The notes under the pieces are model-generated. The model was not told where the DNA came from. It saw nothing but the letters and a program-made list of their open reading frames with translations, and did not search any database. A DNA stretch of 64,000 nucleotides, from assembly GCA_016182965.1 (NCBI GenBank), contig JACPFM010000021.1, positions 1 to 64,000 of the forward strand, given 5' to 3'. Numbering within the stretch: position 1 is the first letter of the stretch; every line of letters starts with the position of its first letter. Shown here piece after piece: positions 17,657-26,980 of the stretch. The stretch comes from Deltaproteobacteria bacterium. GTDB lineage: Bacteria; Myxococcota_A; Polyangia; Polyangiales; JADJMO01. Both the position numbers and the translations under genes were made by a program.

Positions 17657-19719
17657 CGCGCCTGCCGCTCGCGGTGGTGCTCGCGGCGGCGCTCGCCGCG
17701 CTCGGGCGCTCGCTCGACAGCGTGGTCGCCTACGGGCTCGCGCTCGTCGCGGTGCTCGGGGCGGGGCTCTCGGTGCGCCTCGATCCGTCGATCGAGCGGC
17801 TGGCGCGCCTGCTGTCGCGGGTCGCCGTCGTGGCCGCGGTCCTCGCGGGCTGGGTGCTGACCGTCGCGCCGATGCTGCACGGCGAGCGCACCGACGACGT
17901 CCTGCGCTCGGTCGGCTTGGTGCTCGCCGCGTGCGCGCTGCCGCTCTCGATTCACAGCTACGCCGAAGCCGGCGCGGGGGCGCGGCCGCGCGCCGACGCC
18001 GCCGTGCTGCTCGCGGCGATGGGCATCTTCGGGATCGCCGGGCTCCATCGCCTCGTCGAGATCCGCCCCTTCTTCGCCGTCGGCGGCGCGGCGGCGGCGG
18101 TGCACGCGATGCTCGCGGTGCACGGGGCGGCGCGGAGCGGACGGCGGCCGTCGATCGCGCGCGGCGCGTTCGCCGTGCTCATCGCCGCGACGCTGGCCGG
18201 CACGATCGCCCTCGGCCTGCCGCCGGCGCAGCGGCAGCTCGAGCGCGCGCTGCTGTCCGGACGCGTGATCGAGCTCAAGGGCCGCAGCGGCCTGTCGAAC
18301 GACGACGTTCGCGTGGGCGAGGTGCAGTCGCTCGCGCGCTCCGAGCGCCCCGTGCTGCGCGTCTATGGGCCGGCCGCTCGCTATCTGCGCGCGCAGGTGT
18401 ACCTGCGCTTCGACGGCCGCCTCTGGCACGCGCTGCGCACGAACAAGCCGGTCGAGCCGCAGCCGGTCGACGCCGTGATCGGGGCGCGGGCCGAGCCGCT
18501 GCTCGCGCGCATGGGCGGCGCGCTGCGGCTGTTCCCGGGGGTGCGCGCCGACGCCCTCGCCGGCGACGAGGTGATCGCGTCGCGCATCGAGCCGATCGAT
18601 CTGGACGAGGGCCTGCTCGTCACGCCGGGCGACGCGCTCGCCGTCAAGACCGAGGACGAGGTCCGCGTCGCCGAGGCCGGGCTGCTGCTGCGCAGCGATC
18701 GCCGGCAGCCGGATCCGTACGTGGTGGTCCACCGGCGGCGCATCGGCGTCGGCGACGATCGCGCGCCCGACGACGCGACGCTGCCGCTCGCGGTGTCGTT
18801 GCCGCGGCGCGTCGACGATCGCCTCCGTGCGCTCGCCGATCGCCTCGCGCGCGGCGACGACGCGCCCGAGGGCGCGCCGCTGCTCCCGGTGGCCAAGCGC
18901 ATCGAGCGCACGGTCGCCTACGTGCGCGCGGCGGCGCGCTACACGCTCGACGCGCCGCGCTACGCGGGGCCGGACATCGCCGCCGAGCTGCTGTTCGACA
19001 AGCGCGCCGGCTACTGCGAGCACTTCGCCAGCGCGCTCGCGATCTTGCTCCGCCTCGAGCGCATCCCGACCCGCTACGTCACCGGGTTCCGCGTCGACGA
19101 GGGCGATCTCGAGGGCGAGCACTACCTCGTCCGCGACGACAACGCGCACGCCTGGGTCGAGGCGTGGGACGGCACCGCCTGGCTCGAGCTCGATGCGACG
19201 CCGATCGCCGAGTACACGACGCTGCATCGGCGCAGCAAGAGCGGCTGGGCCGCCCGCGCCGCGGCGATCCGCGCGTTCTTCGCCGATCTGCGCGCGGCCA
19301 TCCGCTACGGGCGCGCGACCGATCTCGCCCTGCAGGCGCGGTGGCCCATCGCCATCGCGCTCTCGGCGCTCGGCGTCGCGTACGTCGCGCGCAACGAGGT
19401 CCGGCGGCGCCTGGCCGACGCGCGCGGCAAGCGGAAGGTGCGCGCGCGCGACAAGCTCGCGCCCGAGCTCGAGGCGTTCCTCCGCGAGCTCGACGCGGCC
19501 TGGCACCGCGCCGGTCACCCGCGTCCGCGCTCGTCCGGCCTGAAGGAGCACGCCGCCGCGACGGAAGCTCGCGGCATCGATCCGGGCGCTGCCGAGGCGA
19601 TCCGGGCCGCGATCGAGCCGCTGCACCGCGCCGCGTACGGCGGGGAGACGCCGTCCTCGGAGCAACTCGCGACGGCTCGTGAGCGGTTGCGTCAAAGCTT
19701 TCGTCGACGTCGATCTTGA
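17653..19719 (+). CDS. Membrane transglutaminase-like protein (TgpA type)
   Basis: The N-terminal about 190 residues hold several hydrophobic membrane helices. A transglutaminase core follows with a complete triad: Cys455 (GYCEHF), His499 (NAHAWVEAW) and Asp514 (LELDATP). A further membrane helix ([14 protein letters not shown]) and a charged cytosolic tail end the 688-residue protein, matching TgpA-like membrane transglutaminases. Start ATG 17653 overlaps the DUF58 stop by 4 bp, showing translational coupling. It probably cross-links or cleaves amide bonds in a periplasmic substrate; the target is not known. Confidence 0.92.
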   Translation: MTRLPLAVVLAAALAALGRSLDSVVAYGLALVAVLGAGLSVRLDPSIERLARLLSRVAVVAAVLAGWVLTVAPMLHGERTDDVLRSVGLVLAACALPLSIHSYAEAGAGARPRADAAVLLAAMGIFGIAGLHRLVEIRPFFAVGGAAAAVHAMLAVHGAARSGRRPSIARGAFAVLIAATLAGTIALGLPPAQRQLERALLSGRVIELKGRSGLSNDDVRVGEVQSLARSERPVLRVYGPAARYLRAQVYLRFDGRLWHALRTNKPVEPQPVDAVIGARAEPLLARMGGALRLFPGVRADALAGDEVIASRIEPIDLDEGLLVTPGDALAVKTEDEVRVAEAGLLLRSDRRQPDPYVVVHRRRIGVGDDRAPDDATLPLAVSLPRRVDDRLRALADRLARGDDAPEGAPLLPVAKRIERTVAYVRAAARYTLDAPRYAGPDIAAELLFDKRAGYCEHFASALAILLRLERIPTRYVTGFRVDEGDLEGEHYLVRDDNAHAWVEAWDGTAWLELDATPIAEYTTLHRRSKSGWAARAAAIRAFFADLRAAIRYGRATDLALQARWPIAIALSALGVAYVARNEVRRRLADARGKRKVRARDKLAPELEAFLRELDAAWHRAGHPRPRSSGLKEHAAATEARGIDPGAAEAIRAAIEPLHRAAYGGETPSSEQLATARERLRQSFRRRRS

Positions 19720-19754
19720 CCGCGCGACGCCACGCCACGAGGTTGCACGGAAAC

Positions 19755-21089
19755 ATGACTCGCAAGCTTGCCATCCTCGTCGGCGGTGGCCCCGCCCCTG
19801 GCATCAACGCAGTGATCGGCGCCGCGACCATCCGAACGGTGCTCTCCGGCGTCGACGTGGTCGGTGTCAACGACGGCTTCTCGCACCTGATGAAGGGCGA
19901 CGTCTCCAAGGTCCGTCACCTCAGCGTCGAAGAGGTCAGCCGCATCCACTTCCGCGGCGGCAGCTACCTCGGCATCTCGCGCGCGAACCCGACCAGGCGC
20001 CCCGAGGACCTCGAGCAGACGGTGTTGTCGCTGCTCCGCCTCGACGTCGACAAGCTGATCACCATCGGCGGCGACGACACCTGCTTCTCCGCCTCGCAGA
20101 TCGAGCGGCAGAGCAACGGCCGTCTGCGCGTTGTGCACGTCCCCAAGACGATCGACAACGATCTCGACCTGCCGCCCAGCGTCGACACCTTCGGCTTCCA
20201 GACGGCGCGCCACATCGGCTGCGAGCTGGTCGAGAACCTGATGGTCGACGCGAAGACGACGCACCGCTGGTACTTCGTCGTGGCGATGGGCCGCAAGGCG
20301 GGCCACCTCGCCCTCGGCATCGGCAAGGCCGCAGGCGTGACGCTGTCGCTCATCCCCGAGGAGTTCGGCGACGAGAAGGTCGGCCTCAAGACCATCGTCG
20401 ACACGCTCGCCGGCGCGATCATCAAGCGCCTCGCGCTTGGCCGGAACGACGGCGTCGCCGTCATCGCCGAGGGCCTCGTCGAGCGGATGGACGAGGAGGA
20501 CCTCGCGCACCTCAAGGGCGTCGAGCGCGATGCGCACGGTCACGTGCGCATCGCCGAGGTGCCGTTCGGCGACATCCTCAAGGAGCAGGTGCAGAAGCGC
20601 CTCGCGTCGCTCGGCGTGAAGATGACCGTCCAGTCGACCAACATCGGCTACGAGCTGCGCTGCGCCGATCCCATCCCCTTCGACATGGAGTACGCGCGCG
20701 ACCTCGGCTACAGCGCGGCGAAGTACGTCATCGAGGGCGGCAACGCGTCGCTCGTCAGCATGCAGAACAGCCGCTTCGTGCCGGTGCCGTTCGACAGCAT
20801 CATGGATCGCTCGACCGGCCGCATGCGCGTGCGCATGGTCGACATCTCGTCCGACCGTTACATGATCGCCCGCCGCTACATGGTGCGCCTCCGCCGCGAC
20901 GACTTCGACGATCCGCACCTCCTGGCTGAGCTCGCCAACGTGGTGAAGCTGCCGATCGAGGGCTTCGAGCGCGAGTTCCGCTATCTGGTCGAGAACGAGC
21001 CGTTGCCGCGCGTCTTCTTCCCGGAGGAGAGCGAGCTGCACGCGCGCACGGCGCCCGCGCCCTCGGTGCGGCCCAAGGCCGCGCGCTGA
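19755..21089 (+). CDS. 6-phosphofructokinase, probably pyrophosphate-dependent
   Basis: 444 residues with the PFK motifs GGGPAPGINAVI (residues 10-21), GGDDT (105-109), PKTIDND (130-136) and MGRKAGHLAL. In this family the second Asp of GGDD and the Lys of PKTIDND block ATP and favour PPi, so a PPi-dependent enzyme (fructose-6-phosphate + PPi, reversible) is most likely. Start at MTRKLAILV (19755) rather than 19716, because homology begins there. It lies 35 bp downstream of the transglutaminase gene and could be read through, but its role in central glycolysis suggests its own promoter. Confidence 0.9.
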   Translation: MTRKLAILVGGGPAPGINAVIGAATIRTVLSGVDVVGVNDGFSHLMKGDVSKVRHLSVEEVSRIHFRGGSYLGISRANPTRRPEDLEQTVLSLLRLDVDKLITIGGDDTCFSASQIERQSNGRLRVVHVPKTIDNDLDLPPSVDTFGFQTARHIGCELVENLMVDAKTTHRWYFVVAMGRKAGHLALGIGKAAGVTLSLIPEEFGDEKVGLKTIVDTLAGAIIKRLALGRNDGVAVIAEGLVERMDEEDLAHLKGVERDAHGHVRIAEVPFGDILKEQVQKRLASLGVKMTVQSTNIGYELRCADPIPFDMEYARDLGYSAAKYVIEGGNASLVSMQNSRFVPVPFDSIMDRSTGRMRVRMVDISSDRYMIARRYMVRLRRDDFDDPHLLAELANVVKLPIEGFEREFRYLVENEPLPRVFFPEESELHARTAPAPSVRPKAAR

Positions 21090-21132
21090 GCGCCCCCTTC
21101 CGTCGGGCTGCGTTTGGCGTTACGCCAGAGGC

Positions 21133-21519
21133 ATGCACGATCAGAACGTCGCCATCGTGAAGGGGCTCGTGGCCGTCGCGTGGGCCGACGGCGAGTTCGC
21201 CGACGCCGAGTCGCAGGCGCTCGAAGGTCTGCTCGCGGCATTCGGCGCCACCGACGCCGAGGCGAGCGAGCTCCGCGCCTACGCGAAGACCCCGCGCCAG
21301 CTCGCCGACATCCCGCTGAAGCACCTCTCGTCCGACGACCGCCGCACGCTCTTCTCGCACGCGGTCCTGCTGACGTTCGTCGACGGGTCGCAGCACGAGA
21401 AGGAGCTCGCCTTCCTCGACGAGCTCGCGAAGGTGCTGCGGCTGACCGACGACGAGAAGAAGCGCATCGAAGACGCGAGCGCGGCGCGGGTGAAGAAGTA
21501 CTTGTCGCTGTTGGCTTAG
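21133..21519 (+). CDS. TerB-like (tellurite resistance) domain protein
   Basis: A 128-residue all-helical protein whose opening VKGLVAVAWADGEFADAES is the acidic first-helix motif of TerB-like domains, where the Asp/Glu cluster may bind a metal. TerB-like domains occur in stress and membrane-associated complexes; no resistance role can be inferred. It follows phosphofructokinase by 43 bp, with a small hairpin TGGCGTTACGCCA between them. Confidence 0.78.
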   Translation: MHDQNVAIVKGLVAVAWADGEFADAESQALEGLLAAFGATDAEASELRAYAKTPRQLADIPLKHLSSDDRRTLFSHAVLLTFVDGSQHEKELAFLDELAKVLRLTDDEKKRIEDASAARVKKYLSLLA

Positions 21520-21575
21520 ATGACGGTCGCAATCTCGAGCGCCCGCCGCATGGCTGCTCGCGGAGGCCCGGTCAT

Positions 21576-21660
21576 CAGTCGTCAGTCGTCAGTCGTCAGC
21601 GCGAGGCGGCAGGAGGCTTCTCCCGCCTTTCTCGCGCTGATCGCGGAGGGCTGACGACTG
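21576..21660. repeat. Palindromic repeat with CAGTCGTCAG ends
   Basis: Three overlapping copies of CAGTCGTCAGT on the left face one inverted copy, CTGACGACTG, at 21651-21660. The inside folds further (GCGCGAGGCGG with CCGCCTTTCTCGCGC). It lies between two genes and codes for nothing. It is similar in style, not in sequence, to the other palindromic elements here. Confidence 0.55.
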
Positions 21661-21750
21661 AGCCCAGAGGTCACTTGCGGCCCATGGGGGCGTCCGAAGC
21701 TCACGGCGACGTCGCACCGGTGTCTCGGCGAGTGGGAGTACGCTGTCGGC

Positions 21751-22308
21751 GTGCAGAACAGCCTCGTCATCCACCCGCAGGACGAGACCGTGGCGATCGA
21801 GCCCGCCGCGCTGGACGCGTGGCTGATCGCGCAGGACCTCGCGCGCGAGGGCAGGCCAGGGCCGAGATTCGCGGAGCTGATCGACGTCGAGGGAGTCAGT
21901 GTGGACGTGGTGCAGCGGCTTCTGCGGCAGCACGAGGGAGCGTCCCTCGCCGAGGCTCTCCACGCGACGGCGATCCGCGGAGCCGAGCTCCAACCGCGTC
22001 CGATGGTCATCGTCAGTTGTGAGATGGAGTCGCCCTGCTGTCGCCCGTGCGGTTCGGAGTACCTCGGCGAGCTCACGGACCTCTTGGACGCCTGGTGGAA
22101 CGACCCGAGCTTTCAGGCTCACTGTCCGTGCGGCGCACACGACCGTGTTCCGGCGCTCGACTGGAAGCACCTGAGCGGCTTCGCCCGTACGTCCTTCGCG
22201 ATCGAGAGCCCGTTGGCCTTCGTCGGGATGACACCCACCGCGAAGCTGCTGGACGCGCTGCGTGCTTGGGCCGACACGCCTTGGACGTGGACATGGACTG
22301 CGCTGTGA
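21751..22308 (+). CDS. Hypothetical protein with a Cys cluster
   Basis: A 185-residue frame from GTG 21751 with codon use like its neighbours. It contains SCEMESPCCRPCGSEY and AHCPCGAHDR, a spacing that could bind zinc. The N-terminal half is acidic and helical. I recognise no family. A promoter-like region would lie between the palindromic repeat and this start. Confidence 0.6.
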   Translation: MQNSLVIHPQDETVAIEPAALDAWLIAQDLAREGRPGPRFAELIDVEGVSVDVVQRLLRQHEGASLAEALHATAIRGAELQPRPMVIVSCEMESPCCRPCGSEYLGELTDLLDAWWNDPSFQAHCPCGAHDRVPALDWKHLSGFARTSFAIESPLAFVGMTPTAKLLDALRAWADTPWTWTWTAL

Positions 22309-22566
22309 GCACGACGCGGCACCCGCTCAATACGGCCAACACGACGCAACGCAGTTCGCCACGGTCGCCGGCCGCTGAACGCTCCCCGCACATGCTCCCC
22401 CTCCGCCGCTCGCCGCCGGCTCGCTCGTCGCCCCGCCGACCTCGGCCGACGTCCGTTCGCGGCTCGACGCACCAGCACGGCCGGCCGCCGCCGACCTACA
22501 GGTCCTTCGTCGAGCCCTGAGGCAATCCGTACAACCCGCTGCTCGGGAGCTACTACACTCGAGGGC

Positions 22567-23139
22567 ATGGACCCGGCGCGCAAGCTGGCGACGTATGGCG
22601 ATCTGGCCGCGCTGCCGGAGGATCTCCGCGCAGAGATCATCGCCGGCGACATCACCAAGCTTCCCGCGCCGCTCCCCGAGCACGGTCGCGTGCAGCGCAC
22701 ACTGTCGCGCCACGTCGGCGGCCCCTTCGACGATGATGACGGTCGTGGCGGTCCCGGTGGTTGGTGGATCCTCGTCGAGGTCGATGTACAGCTCGATGTC
22801 CACGACGTCGTCCGTCCCGATGTCGCGGGTTGGAAGCGAGAGCGCCTCCCGAGCCCATGGGGCAAGCGGCCGATCACCGTGGCTCCGGATTGGATCTGCG
22901 AGGTGCTCTCGCCGACCAACGAGGCGCACGACCGTGTGAAGAAGCGCCGGTTGTATGCGAAAGCGGGCGTTGCCTTCTACTGGATCATCGATCCTGCCGA
23001 ACGAACACTCGAGGCGTTACGACTCGTGGACGGCGTCTGGGTCGACGCGGGCAGCTTCGACGAGGAAGCAACGGCCCGCATTCCTCCCTTCGACTCGATC
23101 GAGCTCGAGGTCGCGCGTCTCTTTCCGCCGCGATCCTGA
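22567..23139 (+). CDS. Uma2-family (DUF820) endonuclease-like protein
   Basis: 190 residues with the Uma2 pattern: EIIAGDITKLP near the N-terminus, VVRPDVAGW (metal-binding Asp), PDWICEVLSPTN (Glu-x-Leu-SPs-T) and DRVKKRRLYAKAGVAFYWIIDP. These are PD-(D/E)XK-fold proteins expanded in cyanobacteria and myxobacteria; their biological targets are unproven. A second, more divergent Uma2 protein lies at 51400-52092. Confidence 0.9.
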   Translation: MDPARKLATYGDLAALPEDLRAEIIAGDITKLPAPLPEHGRVQRTLSRHVGGPFDDDDGRGGPGGWWILVEVDVQLDVHDVVRPDVAGWKRERLPSPWGKRPITVAPDWICEVLSPTNEAHDRVKKRRLYAKAGVAFYWIIDPAERTLEALRLVDGVWVDAGSFDEEATARIPPFDSIELEVARLFPPRS

Positions 23140-23210
23140 CCCACCGCGTGAGGTTCCCGTTGGGGAACGCCAACCCGAGGGCAAGATCGCCCAGTGAAGA
23201 CGCGCTCCCC

Positions 23211-24347
23211 CTACCGCTCGACGCGCTTGTCGTACCTCACCCCGCGCGCCTGCAGCTCGTGCAGCATCTCGTCGAGCAGGCCCGGCTCCGCGCCCGGGAC
23301 CTCCGGCGGGTGCACGCCGGGGCGCACGAAGCGGCCGCGCGCGATCATGCGCGCCATGATCGTCGCGGGGAACGCGGTGGTGCGGGACATGCTGCGCATG
23401 TCGGCCACCGGATCGTAGTGGTCGAGCAGATCCCAGACGATGCGCGTGTCGACGCCCTCGTGGCGACCCTCGACGCTCACCCGCATGACCGTGAGATCGG
23501 CCTCGCGCTCGTCGAACGTCCACTTCGGGAACAGGAGCGCCGCCGTCACGTCGAGCGGGCGCACGGTGCCGCCGGCGACCGTGATCGGCTCCTTGGAGAA
23601 GAGGCCGGTGTCGCGCATCGCGCGCATCAGCGCGATGTGCCCGGGATAGCGCATGGTGCGCTCGCGCATGTCGGGGACCTTCAGCGTGTAGGCGAGGCTG
23701 CGGAGGCCGTCGGTGTTGAAGGCCTCGAGCGTGCCGACGCCGGGGAAGTCGAGCAGCTCGGGCTCGGAGAGCGCCTCCTTCACGACGATCTGGCCCCGCT
23801 CGACGATGCGCGCGGGGCGCGTGTACTCCTCGATGACGTCGTGCGGGGCGAACGGCGCCTTGTAGTCGTAGGGCCAGCGGCGGATCACCGGCAGGCCGCC
23901 GACGAGGATCTCGATGCGGCGGCACGGATCGAAGTTCTTCGCGCCCCAGCCGGCGATCATGTTGCTGATGCCGGGGGCGACGCCGCAGTCGACGACCGCC
24001 GTGACGCCGTGCTCCTTGGCCAGGCCGTCGAGCTGCGTGGCGTCCTCCGCCATGAAGGCGATGTCGACGTAGTTCTTCTTCGACTCGATGACGACCCGCA
24101 GCGCCTGCAGCGCGATCGTCGACGCGAGCCCGCCGAGGACCAGATCGTGATCGGCGATCACCCGCTTGACCTCGGCCGGATCGGATAGATCGGCCTGCAC
24201 CGTGCGCAGCCCGTACCGCTCGCGCAGGTGCTTCAGGGCCTCTGGGCGGACGTCGGCCACGGTGACCTCGAGCTCCGGATCGGCCGCCAGATCGCGGGCC
24301 ATCGCCGAACCGACCATCCCACCACCGAGAACGATTGCGCGCTTCAT
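23211..24347 (-). CDS. Saccharopine dehydrogenase family protein
   Basis: 378 residues with an N-terminal Rossmann fold (VLGGGMVGSAMARDLA, residues 6-21) and the family motifs VDIAFMAED and VDCGVAPGISNMIAG. Members oxidise or reduce saccharopine-type imines with NAD(P)H; spermidine-synthesis relatives are similar. It faces an alpha-aminoadipate-semialdehyde-type dehydrogenase across a 90-bp divergent promoter region, so lysine catabolism by the saccharopine route is the best reading: this enzyme would release the semialdehyde that the partner oxidises. Confidence 0.88.
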   Translation of the reverse strand: MKRAIVLGGGMVGSAMARDLAADPELEVTVADVRPEALKHLRERYGLRTVQADLSDPAEVKRVIADHDLVLGGLASTIALQALRVVIESKKNYVDIAFMAEDATQLDGLAKEHGVTAVVDCGVAPGISNMIAGWGAKNFDPCRRIEILVGGLPVIRRWPYDYKAPFAPHDVIEEYTRPARIVERGQIVVKEALSEPELLDFPGVGTLEAFNTDGLRSLAYTLKVPDMRERTMRYPGHIALMRAMRDTGLFSKEPITVAGGTVRPLDVTAALLFPKWTFDEREADLTVMRVSVEGRHEGVDTRIVWDLLDHYDPVADMRSMSRTTAFPATIMARMIARGRFVRPGVHPPEVPGAEPGLLDEMLHELQARGVRYDKRVER

Positions 24348-24390
24348 GGGGCGGGCAGCTTACTCCCGGTCGAGATTGTGAGAAACGTCA

Positions 24391-24409
24391 CCGCTCACCT
24401 GGTGAGCGG
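24391..24409. promoter_or_regulatory. Perfect palindromic operator between divergent lysine-catabolism genes
   Basis: CCGCTCACC-T-GGTGAGCGG is a 9-bp inverted repeat around one central base. It lies nearly midway between the divergent starts at 24347 and 24438 and is a good candidate for a dimeric repressor site controlling both genes. No regulator gene is adjacent. Confidence 0.55.
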
Positions 24410-24437
24410 GGCTACCGTCCGAGAGAGGAGGTCTCGA

Positions 24438-25988
24438 ATGGTCAGCGCGCTGCTCTCCCGGTTCCATCTCGCTTCCGATCTGGCCGATCTCGCCGGCGCC
24501 GCCGACGGCGGCTGGATCGCGACCAGCGGCGCCGATCTCGAGTCGCTGAACCCGAGCACCGGCGGCGCGCTGGCGCTGGTCCGCGCCTGCACCCGCGCCG
24601 AGTACGACACCGTCGTCGAGCGCGCCCGCACCAGGTTCGCCGAGTGGCGCACCCGCCCGGCGCCCAAGCGCGGCGATCTGGTGCGACGCCTCGCCGAGCT
24701 GTTGCGCGCGCACAAGGAGCCGCTCGGCCAGCTGGTCGCGCTCGAGAACGGGAAGATCCTCGCCGAGGGCCTGGGCGAGGTGCAGGAGATGATCGACATC
24801 TGCGACTTCGCCGTCGGCCTCAGCCGGCAGCTGCACGGCCTGACCATCGCCTCGGAGCGACCGAGCCACCGCATGATGGAGCAGTGGCACCCGCTCGGGC
24901 CGGTGTCGGTGATCACCGCCTTCAACTTCCCCGTGGCGGTCTGGTCGTGGAACGCCGCGCTCGCCGCGGTCTGCGGCGACACGGTGGTGTGGAAGCCCTC
25001 GCCGCGCACCCCGCTGTGCAGCCTCGCGGTGCAGAGCCTGTGCAACCAGGCGATGGCCGCGGAGGACGCGCACGGCGTCTTCGGCCTGACCGTCGGCGAT
25101 CACGACGTCGGCGAGTGGATGGGCGACGACGCGCGCTTCCCGCTGGTCTCGTTCACCGGCTCCGTCGCGGTGGGGAAGCAGGTCGCCGCGCGCGTGGCCT
25201 CGCGCCTCGGGCGCTCGCTCCTCGAGCTCGGGGGCAACAACGCGATCGTGGTGCTCGACGACGCGGATCTGGAGCTCGCCGCGCGCGCGATCACCTTCGG
25301 CGCGGTCGGCACGGCCGGGCAACGCTGCACCACCACGCGGCGGCTGTTCGTGCAGCGCGGCGTCGCCAAGACGCTCCTCGATCGGCTGGTCGCCGCCTAT
25401 CGCACGGTGCCGATCGGCGATCCGCTCGATCCGGCGACGCTGATGGGACCGCTCATCCGCGAGGCCTCGGTCCGGCGGTACGTCGCCGCCCTCGAGGCCG
25501 CGCGCGCGCAAGGCGGCGAGATCCTCTGCGGCGGCCGCGCGCTCGACCGGCCGGGCTTCTTCGTCGAGCCGACCATCGTCAGGGGCACGTCGCACGATCG
25601 CTTCCCCATCGCCTGGGAGGAGACGTTCGCGCCCATCCTCTACGTGTTCGAGGTCGAAGGCCTCGACGAGGCGATCGCCTGCAACAACGCCGTCACGCAG
25701 GGCCTGTCGAGCGCGATCTTCAGCGACAGCCTGCGCGCGTGCGAGCGCTTCGTCTCGCCGACCGGCTCCGACTGCGGCATCGCCAACGTCAACGTGGGGA
25801 CCAGCGGCGCCGAGATCGGCGGCGCGTTCGGCGGCGAGAAGGACACCGGCGGCGGCCGCGAGGCCGGCTCCGACGCGTGGAAGGCGTACATGCGAAGGCA
25901 GACGAACACGATCAACTACGGGCGCACGCTGCCGCTCGCTCAGGGGATCGAGTTCGGCGGCGAGGCGATCTCGTCGGCGACGGCTTGA
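24438..25988 (+). CDS. Aldehyde dehydrogenase, alpha-aminoadipate-semialdehyde (ALDH7) type
   Basis: 516 residues with ALDH motifs: LENGKILAEGLGEVQE, ITAFNFPVAVWSWN (cofactor site), VSFTGSVAVGKQVA, LLELGGNNAIV (general-base Glu) and GTAGQRCTTTRRLFV with the catalytic Cys. LENGKI, GQRCTTTRRL and the absence of a signal fit the ALDH7/antiquitin group that oxidises alpha-aminoadipate semialdehyde to aminoadipate with NAD+. A strong ribosome site (AGGAGG at about 24427) precedes ATG 24438. It pairs with the divergent saccharopine dehydrogenase. Confidence 0.9.
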   Translation: MVSALLSRFHLASDLADLAGAADGGWIATSGADLESLNPSTGGALALVRACTRAEYDTVVERARTRFAEWRTRPAPKRGDLVRRLAELLRAHKEPLGQLVALENGKILAEGLGEVQEMIDICDFAVGLSRQLHGLTIASERPSHRMMEQWHPLGPVSVITAFNFPVAVWSWNAALAAVCGDTVVWKPSPRTPLCSLAVQSLCNQAMAAEDAHGVFGLTVGDHDVGEWMGDDARFPLVSFTGSVAVGKQVAARVASRLGRSLLELGGNNAIVVLDDADLELAARAITFGAVGTAGQRCTTTRRLFVQRGVAKTLLDRLVAAYRTVPIGDPLDPATLMGPLIREASVRRYVAALEAARAQGGEILCGGRALDRPGFFVEPTIVRGTSHDRFPIAWEETFAPILYVFEVEGLDEAIACNNAVTQGLSSAIFSDSLRACERFVSPTGSDCGIANVNVGTSGAEIGGAFGGEKDTGGGREAGSDAWKAYMRRQTNTINYGRTLPLAQGIEFGGEAISSATA

Positions 25989-26036
25989 CCGGACGAACCG
26001 ATCGCGTCGAGCGCCTGGACGCGCCTCACCGGGGGA

Positions 26037-26825
26037 TCACGCGGGCTTGCGCGCGAGGAGGTCGACGGCGCGCACGCCGTACTTCCGCGCGATGTTCTCC
26101 TTCGAGGTCCCCGCGAAGCAGTCGTGACGCCGCACGATCCGGACCTCGGCGAACCCGACCTCGCGCAGCGCGTCGATCAGCTCTGCCTCCGGCAGAGCGC
26201 CGCCGATTCAGGCGGTCCACAGATCGACGTTCCTGCGTATGCCCTCCGAGAGCTCGTTCTCGACCGCGATGTCCGCGAGCTGCAGCCGCCCGCCGGCGCG
26301 CAGCACCCGGAACACCTCCGCGAAGGCGACCCGCTTGTCCGGCGACAGGTTGAGGACGCCGTTCGAGATCACCACGTCGATCGATCCGGACTCGACCGGT
26401 AGCCCGTGCAGATCGCCCGCGCGGAGCTCGACGTTGCCGAGCCCCATCGCTTCGGCCGACGCCCGCGCGCGCCCGAGCATCTCGTCGGTCATGTCGACGC
26501 CGATCGCGCGCCCGCGCGGACCGACGGCGCGCGCGGCGAGCAGCAGGTCGGTGCCGGAGCCGGAGCCGACGTCGAGGACGGTCGCGCCGTCCTCGATCGG
26601 GGCGATCGCGTGCGGGTTGCCGACGCCGGCGAAGGCGCGCGTGCTCTCGTCGGGGATCGCCGAGAGCGCCACGCGGTCGTAGCCGAGGAGCGACGCCGCG
26701 TACGCCGGGCCGGTGTGGAAGTGGAACTCGCCGTCGGGCGTCGTGGCGACGCGCGCGTACATCGCGCGCACCTCCTCCTGCAGCTTGCGTGTGTCGAGGT
26801 CGACGGGGCAGACGAGTGACGACAT
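26037..26825 (-). CDS. ArsM-like SAM methyltransferase, probable selenoprotein (Sec206)
   Basis: A GGAGG site precedes ATG 26825. Residues 85-93 (DVGSGSGTD) are the SAM-binding motif, and SNGVLNLSPDK (154-164) and DLWTA (201-205) align with arsenite methyltransferase blocks SNCVINLVPDK and VLWGECLGGAL of human AS3MT. Codon 206 is TGA, exactly where ArsM has its catalytic arsenic-binding Cys, and the frame continues with family-like sequence (IGGALPEAELIDALREVGF, then CFAGTSKENIARKYG) to a TGA at 26037-26039: 262 residues. A bacterial SECIS hairpin follows the internal TGA. The other catalytic Cys (AS3MT Cys156) is Gly156 here, so the substrate may differ. Ordinary annotation would cut the protein at residue 205. 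selA, selB and selC are not in the window. Confidence 0.8.
26180..26198 (-). promoter_or_regulatory. Predicted bSECIS element for Sec206
   Basis: Reading the minus strand, nine bases separate the in-frame TGA (26210-26208) from a perfect 8-bp stem GCTCTGCC / GGCAGAGC with loop GGA. The loop starts 17 nt after TGA and begins with G, which satisfies the usual bacterial SECIS rules (16-37 nt, G among the first two loop bases). It lies inside the coding sequence as expected. Confidence 0.78.
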
Positions 26826-26980
26826 GGTGGCTTCCTCCCAGGACGGCAGGACGGAAGCCGGGCATCCCGTGCACGCGGCGCACCACCACGCACGTCGCTC
26901 GCGTCGCGAAGGAGAGTGACATTCGACGAAGGGAGCCGCGCTCGCCCCGATCCCGCACGACACAGCGCGCGAGCGTGCCG

